Below, in pieces: positions 10,980-22,012 of a DNA stretch of 64,000 bases. The stretch is from Triticum aestivum (Eukaryota > Streptophyta > Magnoliopsida > Poales > Poaceae): the NCBI RefSeq assembly GCF_018294505.1, contig NC_057814.1, positions 37,761,054 through 37,825,053 on the forward strand. Reading direction: 5' to 3'. Position 1 is the first letter of the stretch. Each line of letters opens with the position of its first letter. Position numbers and translations under genes: made by a program. The notes beneath the pieces were generated by a model. That model saw nothing but the letters and a program-made list of their open reading frames with translations. It was not told where the DNA came from and ran no database searches.

Positions 10980-13900
10980 CTCAATATAAAAAACACAAAA
11001 ATGCAAAACTATTCTAGAAGAGAAAAACAAGCAACTGCCCTAGCAAAACAAGCAATTGTCCTAGCAAAACCAAGCTACTCCCCTAGCATCTACTTTATGC
11101 AGAGGAAAAAAATGAATGAGCAACTTGAATAGCCTTTTATGGACAAATATTCGATCTACTCCCCCCCCCCTCTCATCCACCTTCACGTATGTTGTAGCAG
11201 AAGATCAAAGCAACTCAATTACAAAGAAACGCAAAAACTGGGAAGTGTTGTAGCAGAAACAAGCAGATGTCCCTGGCACTACTACTTTGATTGTCTATTT
11301 CAGGCAGAAAAAAACATATGAGCAAGTTGAATAACCTTTGTGGACAACTATCTTACCCCCTCCCCCATGTAACTTCTCATCTGTTCTAGCAATAATCCAA
11401 ACAACTCAACTACAAAAGGACACAAAATGCAAAACTGTTCTAGCAAAAAAACAAGCAACTGCCATAGCAAAACCAAGCAATTGTCATAGAAAAATGAAGC
11501 AGCCCCCCTAGCATCTACTTTAGGGTGGAGGGTGGGGGCGGTGGTGTGCTTCGCGCGGAGCGCGTTGACGGGAGGAGGATCGAGGCGATAGCCATGTAGC
11601 TAGGAGGAGGAGGAGCACGACTGGGAGGAGGAGGATCACGGTTTTAGTTACGTCCCCATGGCCAACTCCACCCTGCTCCCCCTGTATGATTATTCGCCAA
11701 GTATTTACAATCATACCAAAGGGATCCTATCCTGAGGAGATAAATTCTTGACACATATCTATGACACAAACTTGAAAGGTATCTAAAACCTTTGCATATT
11801 AGCCAAATTATGGTCTTGGTAATGTTACTGTTCATGAGGATTGGGCAACTGGATACATGGTTTTAGACAAGTGTATGGTTGATTGTGGGCAACTGGATAC
11901 ATGGTTTTGGACAACTGTACGGTTGATTGTGGGCAACTATGGGGAATTCTTAACTAACACATGCACCCAGGAATAGCAGGGCAAAAAAGAATACTTGTCT
12001 GAACCAACCTATCCAATCAAGAAGAGCTTATTCCATCAAGAAATCTTAAAAAGTTCCTTTCCAATTTTAATAAGGCTTGATGTGCATTGACTGTTGTCGT
12101 GTACAACTTATCTATGAATTTAGTCCATCACTCATCTCACAAGAAAACACCTATCTGTTAGCTTCACTGAGAAGAGAGGCTAAAGAAAACTACACTTATA
12201 CATGGATTTCCCATGATTGAGTTTGAGCAACTCTTTGCAGATGTGCGTCAACTACTAATACCAGGGGTTGCAAAATGTGCACACATTCCAGCAAACAACC
12301 CCACATCGAGAGTAGAAGCTTGTGGGTTAGCCATATTGGTTCTAGCTATATTTCCTAAAAACTGAGTGTGCACTACCAAACTAAGCTACTACTCTTGCTA
12401 ATATCAACACGTATCCCAACTTTATAATCCTAAAACAATCATGGCCAGTTTACTCATATTCTACACCATTCTGTCAAAATAACCATGCAAATCAATCATC
12501 ACATTAGTTCTAGGCCATCAGGAACTACTTCCTAGATGTATCTTCTTAGTCTGTATGCGTATTCAAATCTGAGATGATAAGCTAAAAAACTTACAAGCAA
12601 ACAATCCAAGCAACTCGGAACAAAAAAAGTGTGAAATTGTTCTCGCAAAAACAGGTAACTGTCCCTAGCATTACTACTTAGATTGTCTACTACTTTAGGT
12701 AGAAAAAACGTGTGAGAAACTTGAATAACCTTTGTGGAAAACTATCTGACCCCCCTCCCCATGCAACTTCTCATCTGGCCTAGCAAAAATCCAAGAAACT
12801 CAATTAAAAAACACAAAATGCAAAACTATTCTAGTAAAAAGGAAGCAACTGTCCTAGGAAAACCAAGCAACTACATTACAAAAGGCAGAAATGCAACAAA
12901 ATGTTCAAAAACGAATCCGAGCAACTGCCCCAACAAAACTAAGCAACTGCGGTACACACATAAAATGCAACTATTTTAACGAAATCCAAGTAACTACTCT
13001 ATCCTTAGAGTGGAAAGTTGCATTCTGAATCCAATGCTGCCCAACCCCCTTCGATCCCCATATCAGGCGTGACGCTATCACAAGAGAAGCCACTCAGCGG
13101 AGTACTAAATCCACACCTCTCCCTTGTTTCCAGGCCCTATGGATTTAGTAAAAATTAAAGCAACCTTCTGTTTAATTCCAGACAACCCACATTAAAAACT
13201 TGAGAAACTATTTGCAACTAGTTCATAACAAAGATTGTGTTGAGATATAGGCAAGTACATAAAGCTTTTGCAGCTGATGGTTTTGTGGTAAAACAAAACC
13301 TAAATTCTAAAAAAAGTGCAACCAAAAAATAAATCAGAATTAGTCCTTAGAAATTAGTTTTTTGTCAGCAAGATACATAGTTGATTGAGGCAAAAATTAT
13401 ATGATTTGTAGGCAAACTGTGTGTTTGATTGCAGGCAGAAAATTGTGCTGCAATGAAACAAAGGGCAAAGTAAAAACTATATTTTCTAATGGGTGCTAAA
13501 ATCAGGCAACTGTAATGTTGGTCTCAAGCAATTTTTGGATGTACTGGGACTCATGGGATTGTGCATATTCTAGTATATATACCCTTAACATAATTTGACA
13601 GCTTAATTGCTTGCTCTGCTGCTCCATCATGCATCAGCTGTAACTCAATAAAATAATTGCTTCTCTGTCAGGCTCATCAGTCTAGATCTGGCATGCATAT
13701 GCTAGTATTTAGCTCCATCTTTAACAAATTAACAACACTAGCTAGCTAGCTTGATGATGCTGAATCATCACAAATTTCTGAATTGTTGTTTCCTCTGAAC
13801 GCGCATGGCATCCAACATCCTCCTGGTGCTGTTGTTGTTGCTGCCACCATCTTCAGCGATATTATTTTGAGCACAACTACTTATAGAAGAATAGTCGCTA

Positions 13901-14990
13901 GTGACTCAAAAGGCAATGAGGCGCGCGTTCTAGCCGCCGCCGCCGGCCGTGTTGTCGCTCCCATGGCCAAGCACACGCTCACCTCCACACACAGATGCCA
14001 ATAATTTTTATTCTTTGATTTTTCCTTCGGCCTGCCATGAGCTATTTTCTCAACCTGACATGGGTTGTCTACAACCACGACAGCAGCATAAGCGACAGTA
14101 GGAGTCACCAGTAGACGGGCTCGTCGGAGTCAGGCTGCTAGTTGGGACTCGTCGGACCAGCAATTGGGTAGCAAAACCAAGCTTTGGTAGACAACTTTTC
14201 ATCATATATAAGCAACTGAGCATCGTCGGTGGAAGATTTGGCAGAGGAAAAAAACAAGCAACTACCCTAGCAAAACCAAGAAATTGTGGTAGCAAAAAAC
14301 AAGCAATTGTGGTAGCAAAACCAAGCAACTCCCTAGCATCTATTTTAGGCAGAGGAAAAATGTATGAGCAACTTGAATAGCCTTTTATGAACAAATATTC
14401 GATCTACTCTTCCCTCTCATCCGCCTTCTTGTATGTTGTAGCAGAAGACCAAAGCAACTCAATTACAAAGAAACACAAAAAATGAGAAATTGTTTTAGCA
14501 GAAACAAGCAGAGTTCCCTAGCAGTACTACTTAGATTGTCTATTTTACGCAGAAAAAACATATGAGCAAGCCGAATAACCTTTATGGACAACTATCCTAC
14601 CCCCCTCCCCCATGTAACTTCTTATCTGTTCTAGCAAAAATCCAAACAACTCAACATACAAGGACACAAAATGCAAAACTGTTCTAGCAAAAGAAAACAA
14701 GCAACTTCCCTAGCAAAAAGAAGCAATTGTCCTAGCAAAACCAAGCAACTCCCCTAGCATCTACATTAGGCAGACGAAAAATTTATGAGCAACTTGAATA
14801 GCCAAATATTCGATCTACTCCCCCCCCCCCCCTCTCGTCCACCTTCTCGTATGTTGTAGCAGAAGACCAAAACAACTCAATTACAAAGAAAGGCAAAAAG
14901 TGAGAAATTGTTCTAGCAGAAACAAGCAGATGTCCCTAGCATTACTGCTTAGATTGTCTATTTTACGCAGAAAAAACAAATGAGCAAGTT
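10980..14990. repeat. Dispersed agcaact/ctagcaaaacc repeat region
   Basis: Three blocks (about 11,020-11,520, 12,590-12,990 and 14,230-14,990) share long stretches such as ccaagcaactcccctagcat, gagcaacttgaatagcc and tgttgtagcagaagacca. The intervening DNA carries looser copies of the same gcaact word. The blocks at 11.0 and 14.3-14.9 kb are the most similar and each contains a C-rich run near gatctactc. No coding frame is conserved between copies. The superfamily was not recognised. Confidence 0.6.
13572..13870 (+). pseudogene. Possible broken small secreted-peptide gene
   Basis: An ATG at 13,805 opens 21 codons that look like a signal peptide: M-A-S-N, a run of Leu/Val, then PPSSA, a plausible cleavage site. 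A TGA at 13,868-13,870 ends the frame three residues later. A TATA-like tatatataccc lies near 13,574. Downstream, to about 14,000, sequence stays GC-rich in two other frames (a run of Pro codons, then Thr/His-rich), as if a mature peptide region had been separated by a frameshift or an unrecognised intron. No family was recognised. Repeats flank it on both sides, so a captured gene fragment is also possible. Confidence 0.25.
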
Positions 14991-14999
14991 GAGTTGTTT

Positions 15000-15660
15000 T
15001 GTTCATCTAGCATCAGAGTTGCTCATGTTTAACACTAAAATTGCTTCATCTAGCATCAAAGTTGCTTTTGAAAAAAAATCATCAAAACATATTCATATGG
15101 GATCTAGTTTTGAAGAGCTCGTCACGAGAAACCCAGCGGTGAAAACGGTTCTGCGTTCTGACACACGGTTCAAAAGTTGTACTTTTTTGAAAAAATGTAA
15201 CAGAATAAATAGATGGCGTCGGCACATGCATGCGCATGGGTATTCTTTACACTACCCACTGGATAACGCGTTTGTTCCGGACAGCGACCTACTTTTTTGT
15301 CGTCTAGCGCGTTCGCTCGCAGCGTCCAAATAGCGCAGCTGCGCGTTTAAGTATTTAGGTTTTAATTTTGACATTCTAATCAAAAGTTACAAGTTTTTAA
15401 AGTTTTTGATCCTTTAATAAATGCAGGTGGGATAGTTATGCACGCGCATGCGGGTTCCTTTTTTGGTTGTCCTGCCTAGCACGTGGGAAGGTCCTTCCTT
15501 ATATAGGAGAGCGCTCGCTCCCGCGTATGAGCGCACGGGTGCCACCGAGTCAGGCCCTACATACAAATATAGGTTTCTTTCCATTAAAGGAAAAAATGTA
15601 TCAAATAACATGAAGAATGTTTCCATGGTGACGAGCATGTATCTCTGTTAAATATAGAAT
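15000..15660. repeat. Unclassified repeat, possibly Mutator-like
   Basis: Contains ctagcatcaaagttgctt twice, then gggatctagttttgaagagc and acccagcggtgaaaacggtt, strings I recall from repetitive Triticeae elements, often Mutator-type. I could not find both ends. From 15,660 to 16,635 I see a GC-rich patch at about 15,970-16,320 but no supported gene. Confidence 0.3.
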
Positions 15661-16639
15661 TTCCTTCTATGGTTGTCAGGAAGCTCCACACCATCTACCG
15701 CGGTGACACAAACTGCAATCAAATGTGTAAGGACCTTGTCCCTTGCTATCTTCATGTGGACAGATGTGATGCTTCTTACTAGCTTCTTACGTGCTTCCTA
15801 CAATCAGAGTACATAATCATGTGACGAAGTTAGCAAAATTTGATGAACAAACCCAAGAGAGATGGAGAAGAACATGTACAACTACAATGCTTCAGATAAT
15901 GGAAATATTTCTCGCATGGGCAATTGACACACTAACCTTCATTAAGTGAGGAATACCGGAGGGCCACTGCCTTGCTGTTTGGCCTTTTGGTGCTACTCCG
16001 GCATGGGAGGGTAACCTGTCGATGCGTCAATCAAGGAGGGGAAGGTGGTATCGACCCTCTAATGCACCTCACACCTGCAATGTTGCCCTGGGGACGCATC
16101 GATGGAGAGGAAAAAGAGAGGAGTAGTGGAACAGATCTGGCCAGTGAGGTTGGGAGGAGCAGGGGGAAAATCCGAGCAGGTGATGGGCGGCGCAGTCGGA
16201 GAGGAGGCGAGGAGGGGAGTCGATGGCGAGCTAGGAATGTCCTGCGAGGGGTCTCACGAGGGATAAATTGGCGAGTGATTAATGGGAGGGGATTATGCGG
16301 CAGATGCTGGTAGGAACGATGAGGCGCTGTGATTTTTTTCTTTCAAAAATGGGCAAAGGGATAATATTTTGGCCGTGGAATTCACCTGGAATAGACGGCG
16401 GTCCATCGGTCTGATGCACTGCTTCTAATCAGACTACAGATTATAAGTGTTTCCCAATGACAAACTGAGTCCCACGTTCGCTGATGGAATTGTGTGGGCG
16501 CCAACTGTTGGGATAGTGATGATATGGCTGTAAATGGAATCAGTTTTTTTTGGCTTAGATGGCATGGTTGCTCATCTGGACAGCTTGCATGTTGAGATAA
16601 ATAAGGTAGTGGGGATGAACTTCTTATATACATAGGATA

Positions 16640-16768
16640 AGATGTTCTAACTTTTTATTATTCGAATGTACGTGGACACATTTTAGTATGTTTGTTCACT
16701 AATTTCAGTCCATATGCAGTATAGTGAAATGTCCAAAAATATCTCATATTTGTGAATGGAAGGAGTAC
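16640..16768. mobile_element. Degenerate Stowaway-like MITE at module edge
   Basis: Reads gttctaactttttatt ... ttagtatgtttgttcact ... atatttgtgaatggaaggag, a decayed Stowaway-like sequence. A homologous relic sits at the corresponding edge of another module copy (58,030-58,146), so the insertion predates duplication of the module. Confidence 0.5.
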
Positions 16769-16859
16769 TATTTTGAAAATGTATTTGCTACAATTATTGA
16801 CTTATTGAATCGATGCTTTGCTTTTTTCGGAAATGTTTGCCATTATTCTTTTTTTTTCA

Positions 16860-17330
16860 ATTGAACTGCTTGAATTTTGAATATATGATAGACCAGGTGG
16901 TTTTCATATGCAAAACCACTCGAGATGCAATAAAGTAAATTAAATTCATGAGCAATGGGAGTATTGCAATCAATGATTCACAGATCATAGCTCCGTGATG
17001 TGGCACTGGACAACTATCGGTAGACACTATATATGTCATTGCTTCTCACCTAGGTTTTCATGTTGCAAATGCCACTACAAACGCTACCCCTATCAACTCG
17101 TGTGCGAGCAAGAATTTGAGTATCTTGATGCATGCATATGTTGTGGGATTGGGAGTGGGAGACATTGGGAAAATTGTGCTATGTGCAAATTCATATGTAC
17201 ACATGAAGCAGAGGGTACCTCATACAACAAATTTGTATCCTTCGTTGCTAGGATTCTTTTGCTCTCGCCGTACCCTGTACCGGATCTGAAGGAATTGCCT
17301 TAGCTGTTCACTGTACAATGCAAGTTAGCG
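16860..17330 (+). other. TATA-unit A1 (type 1), first copy of the repeated family
   Basis: A conserved promoter-like block (tcaatgattcacagatcata, then TATA box ctatatatg at 17,027-17,035 and tcattgcttctcacctagg) is followed by a conserved transcribed-looking region to about 17,300. The first ATG after the TATA box (17,060) opens 19 codons, MLQMPLQTLPLSTRVRARI, ending in TGA at 17,117-17,119. Units B1 and C1 keep the same short frame. A longer plus-strand frame with Cys residues runs through 17,085-17,300 but lacks a conserved start. Matches units B1 (52.8 kb), C1 (54.9 kb) and D (58.2/59.2 kb). Non-coding RNA, a short peptide gene or a relic are all possible. From 17,330 to 18,190 the DNA is module sequence without a recognisable gene. 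Confidence 0.5.
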
Positions 17331-18189
17331 CAGTACAACTTTCCTATGCATGGAGGGTGGTGCAGCAAGACTAATGGGGGACTCAACCCAAACGGTTTCT
17401 TGCAGAAAATCGTCACTTACACATATATGACTGGCTTCCTAACAAAACTAACATATATATGTTGCACTCATCTGTGATGATTTCGTTCTAGCCCAGCCCT
17501 ATGCCAATCATGCACAGCACTAATTAGTTTCAGGAAACCATCTGTGATGATCATCAATGACTAATTAGCTCGTGACACAAGACCCCGAACTGTCATTGAG
17601 GTGTCGTGTGATTGAACCTACTCTAGTTTCAATTAAATTCAGACTTTGAAGGCTCGACTATTCAGTTGCATGAATACTGGCACGTACCCGTATGGCTAAG
17701 CCTTTAATAAGTGAAATTCCGGCACTTGTTGCTTTTATGAATCAGGAAAACAAATAGTTTTGCTACCAACCCGTTTAGCTCTGTAAAGAATGATTTACAT
17801 GTACTCACTTACAAACATCAGCCTTCGGGTAGTTCTGTTTGTAGTAGATTGGAAACCTGGCTAGTTGTGTGAAGCTCATGCTTATCCGTCTTTACTAGTG
17901 CATTTGGGCTCCTTCCGTTTCCCTTCCTATTTGCGTGAAGTGGGATTGATCGAGAGAAGGAAAGCCAGCATCGCCACCGGGGCAGTGTTGGAAACAAGTC
18001 ACAACAAGGCGAAGTAGGTCAGGTCCCTATACTTTTATTGACCCTCGATACTTCTGATTCACCTTCAGTACCATCAGTAGTTGAAGGTTGACAACTAATG
18101 TTATGATTTAAGCCATGCTTGTATACCTGGTACATTTGACCAAACCTGTCATAACATTGTAAACCCATACTATTGTAGCAATTTTGGTT

Positions 18190-18660
18190 ATTACATTTAA
18201 GCTCAAAATTATTGGATATGTAGAGAATAGAATTCGGCCAGAGGAAGTATTGTGATCATTGATTCACAAATAATTACTGCATCTGATATGATACTAGACG
18301 ACATCAATGCCCAGCGCTATAAATGACATTGGTTCTACCATTTCAATATTCCAAAGGTCACAACAAACACTACTACACGTAGCACATTTTTCAGGCATCT
18401 AACACCGCGCTTTGAAATTATGCGTACATGACTGTGAGCTTCTTGTTGCTTATGGCTTGGGATTGGAAGATACTAGGAAATTGACTTAGTTATAAACATG
18501 TATGTCGAGATGAACTAGAGAGTACCTCGCACGCCAGACCCATGTCCCAGGTTGCCAGACAACCATCCCATCTCTAGCAAGTAAGGAGCTTCTACATCGA
18601 CATCATCATAACCATCATGTGTTTTAGTTATGACCTATTGACGTGACGTTGATATTTTCT
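18190..18660 (+). other. TATA-unit A2 (type 2)
   Basis: A diverged paralogue of unit A1 in the same orientation: gtgatcattgattcac, TATA box ctataaatg at 18,317-18,325 followed by acattggttctacc, then a region aligning to A1 (tgggattggaagatactagg, agagagtacctc). The ATG used in type 1 units is ATA here and no long frame exists. Its closest relatives are B2 (53.6 kb) and E (61.1 kb). Confidence 0.45.
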
Positions 18661-19057
18661 AGTTTGATACAGGAAGTGACCACAAAGCAGGCAGGTCCCA
18701 CAGATGAACCATCTATTTCTTCTATGCCACGAAAATCAATTGAAGACACATAGTCAAAGCAATTAAATTGTCACAAAGTAGCCTCTTTAATCAGTTCGGA
18801 ACACAACGGAAATGACACTAACTATTATGGTCACTGTCCAGAGTACAGACTGCACGTGATTTCTAACTCACCACTACTACTCTTTCTTGGTCATTTTCTT
18901 TTTACTTTTTCTAGTTGCTTATATTCTTAGTGCAACTTTCTTGAGGGTATGTGTTTTTTGGATGTTTGGCCACTTTACGAAGTACAGTTTGCCTGGAGGT
19001 CAAGGTCAGGGTGTGCTTTTTAAATCTATTCATAGTGTATAATAACGGGCATGCTAA

Positions 19058-19395
19058 AACTCACTCGACTGAGATTTAACCATGTCTCAGTCAACCTTGC
19101 AACATTTTGTCCCTTTGTTTGCAACTTTTCTTCTTACCAGTTGCAACATCAGTCTTGCTGGTTGTGGCATGTCATCCCTCGTTGATTGTAGCATGTCATC
19201 TCACTGGTCACAACATCCTCAATTGATGGTTGTAGCAATTTAGTCAGAAAGGTTGTAGGATATATTGTCGTTGCTTGCAGTACTGTCGTATAATTTTTCA
19301 TCATCATTTGCAGCATCCAGTCGTCTCGATCATAGCACCACAACTATGCTGACGTCACTGGACTGAGACTTCATTAAGTCTCAGCCAATTGAGTT
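19058..19395. mobile_element. Inverted-repeat MITE, copy 1
   Basis: The ends are inverted repeats: aactcactcgactgagattt on the left and aagtctcagccaattgagtt on the right. The interior contains repeated gttgcaacat/gttgtagcatgtcatc words. The same element, at the same place in the module, is at 54,477-54,811. Superfamily not assigned; no clear target duplication was identified. Confidence 0.6.
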
Positions 19396-19481
19396 CTAAA
19401 GTTTGTGGTCAGATCAGACTTCAAATTTCGCTTTTCTATGTAGTTTTTTTAATTATTAACTTATTTGCTACACTTACTAGT

Positions 19482-19825
19482 AGACTGCCCGTGCGTTGCC
19501 ACGGGCCAACAATTGGATTTACTGAAAACACTCTCACCCGCTTATTATACATAATAAAGCAACAATCAACATAATAATAAAGCAACAATCAACATACACG
19601 CAACCGCATACAACAACCTAATTGACTAAAATGCCCCCTTCCTTTAATTTCACATCTGCAATACATGGCAGCATGCCTCCTCAAGTAGCTCTCGCCGGGT
19701 CTAGATTGTCTGTGTTTCTTTACTAACTTATTTCTAAGAGAACTGTTCCATCCAAATGTACGATGTACTCACTCTCTAAAGAAACATAAGATTTTTTATT
19801 GATAATATAGTACAATATTAAAGTG
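19482..19825. repeat. Repeat fragment with gcccgtgcgttgccacggg motif
   Basis: The module copy stops after tatttgctacactta and is replaced by ctagtagactgcccgtgcg, a string I associate with dispersed cereal repeats of uncertain class. The LTR element then interrupts this sequence at 19,831. No gene is seen. Confidence 0.3.
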
Positions 19826-19830
19826 GCATC

Positions 19831-22000
19831 TGTAGGGGAACGCAGCAGAAAACAAAAAATTTCCGACCTACGCACCAGCCCAGGACCACTATGGAGACTG
19901 CATACATGGTTTGATCTTTTTCGTTACCGACTCGTAGCGCAGCGGGAAGTAGAGTCGATGACGATCGGCGGTGCAGATCCCGGCAGCTAGGATTTACAAC
20001 CTCCGAACCGCGAGGATGTATACCCTCATCTGCTCCTCAGACAGCCCTCCGGGAGGCGGTCGAACAGCCCCCCGGACGGTGTCGCGGACAGCCCTTCGGG
20101 AGGACCTTCGAAACTCGAACGGTCACTCGGACAACCCTTCGGGAGGACCTTCGAAACTCGGACGGTCACACGGACAGCCCTTCGGGAGGCACTCACGAAC
20201 TAAGACCGAAACTACGATCTCTCTACAGATTTGCACACATACGGTGTCATCTATCCGGCAGGGCTTCGCCGTCCAGAACTAGTTCCTGCCGGAACCCAGA
20301 CAGCCTTACGGCTCTACGAAACTCTTTTCGTGGGAGGGAGAGAAGAAGCCAGATAATGCATGGCATGTGTATGAGAGCAAGGGATGAGTGTGGAGGGCTG
20401 CCCCTCCACCTCTATTTATAGGAAATCCCAAGGGGGTAGGGTAGTTTCACAAAAAACCCAAAATGCACATGAATGAAGTCCTTCCACAAGGACCTTGGAG
20501 TGAAACCAAGGAACAAGAGGGTCCCCAAGGGGGGATACCCCATGTGGCCGGCCACACCCCCATGAGGGGCCCAAAAAATGGCTCATATCCATCCATGTCA
20601 TCCCCAAGATCTTTTGGAGCAAAGCCCCAAAAGGTGGCTTTCCATAAAGTAACCATAAAGCTGATTTTCACTATTCACGACGACATTTTTCAGCGTCTGA
20701 TCGAACTGAAAATATTTATGTGGGCTAAGAACATTTCCAGTACCCACTAAAATGATTTTCAACGCGTTCCGAAACAATTCCGGTTTTAGTGATTTTCATC
20801 TGCGAAACGCATCTGAAGTGGCTCCGGCAGCTCCGGAACATTTCCGGTTTTTATCTCAGAAAATTCCAAAAAGCTTCCAGAATGATTCTGGCATCCTCCA
20901 AGAATTATCAGGCATGTGCCGAAACCAATTTGACTTAATGGTGTATCCCGAAACAACTTTTCGGTATCATCGAAACTTATCCGATGACCTCTCTCTGCGG
21001 TACGATTCCGCTGTCCGAAACTTTTCGGTGTCCGAAACTTTTTCGGTGATTTTCTCTCAGACTCCCTGTCTAGTATTCAGCAGATAGATGACCCTTAAGC
21101 GTGTGACCCTATAGGTTCGGTGAAGTATAGACATGACCCGGAACCCCTTCCGATCAATGATCAACATCGGAGCCGTGGACACCCATATTGACCCCTATAC
21201 CCACACGAATAAATATTCGAGTGAACCTCCAGTTGCCGTGTGCTATTCCTATTGCTTCGCGATATGTTACAAATACCCGAGGTGAGACATGTTGGCATTC
21301 CCGTGGATCAACAACTTGTCCACTATGCTAGTTACCTCGTTACCGGTATTGTTCTCTTTTCTCGTTATCGTGTTCCGGCATCCCCGTGATCAAATCACAA
21401 AGTGTCTGGCCAGACGATGATGGATACCGTAACACCGAGAGGGCCCAGAGATATCTCTCCATCGTCGGAGGAGCAAATCCCAATCTTGAGCTATCAAGTT
21501 ACTTGACACACTTTTCCATGAACCCGTAAGCCGCCGTAATAGCCACCCATTTACGGATGACGTTTAACAAACCCCAAAGTTCATGAAGCAAGCATGAAGA
21601 AACTCGATACTCTCATGGTCTAAGGAATCATGCAAACGTTAACCATCTCTGTGTTATGTACCAATAAACTTGTGACGAATGAATCTCATAGCATAACATC
21701 AATCCGGGTCGATTCAACACAAATGTTCTCTTAACATTGTGCCCTCAAGGTTGCTGACATAGACATGCCCATGATCAGGAAAACATAACCATCATGCAAC
21801 ACTTGAGCTAGTCTTAGAGGCCAGACTAGGAATACATTTTACCGTTTATTATTCCACACGTGCATATGAGTCTTCCTCCGAGCCTCGTGGTTATTGCAGA
21901 CTCGAGAACCATAGCAGTTATAGCATGGAACATAAACATAATTATGAACTCGGAGATAAATAATATCATTTATTATTGCCTCTAGGGCATATCTCCTACA
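19831..22000 (-). repeat. 3' LTR (left on the window)
   Basis: Starts TGTAGGGGAACG and ends ATCTCCTACA. Near 20,080-20,190 it contains an internal tandem repeat of about 52 bp (gacagcccttcgggaggacc type). It differs from the other LTR by 8 substitutions and one 1 bp indel that I counted by eye. Open frames inside it also occur in the other LTR and are not taken as genes. Confidence 0.9.
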
Positions 22001-22012
22001 GACTCCCACTTG
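22001..22012 (-). other. Polypurine tract-like site
   Basis: On the minus strand caagtgggagtc directly precedes the 3' LTR, as expected for the primer of plus-strand DNA synthesis in a copia-type element. Confidence 0.6.

Noticed and set aside
17085..17303. Cys-containing plus-strand frame in unit A1, possibly a Cys-rich peptide
   Set aside because: The frame is open in A1, B1 and partly D but is shifted by small indels in C1 and altered in F, and no shared start codon or signal peptide precedes it. Mentioned in the units but not called as a gene.
19971..20282. A 103-codon frame repeated at 27,411-27,722
   Set aside because: Also within the LTRs and overlapping their internal tandem repeat. 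No independent evidence of coding.
20752..21087. A 111-codon frame that is identical at 28,191-28,526
   Set aside because: It lies inside both LTRs, opposite to the element orientation. Identity simply reflects the young age of the LTRs.
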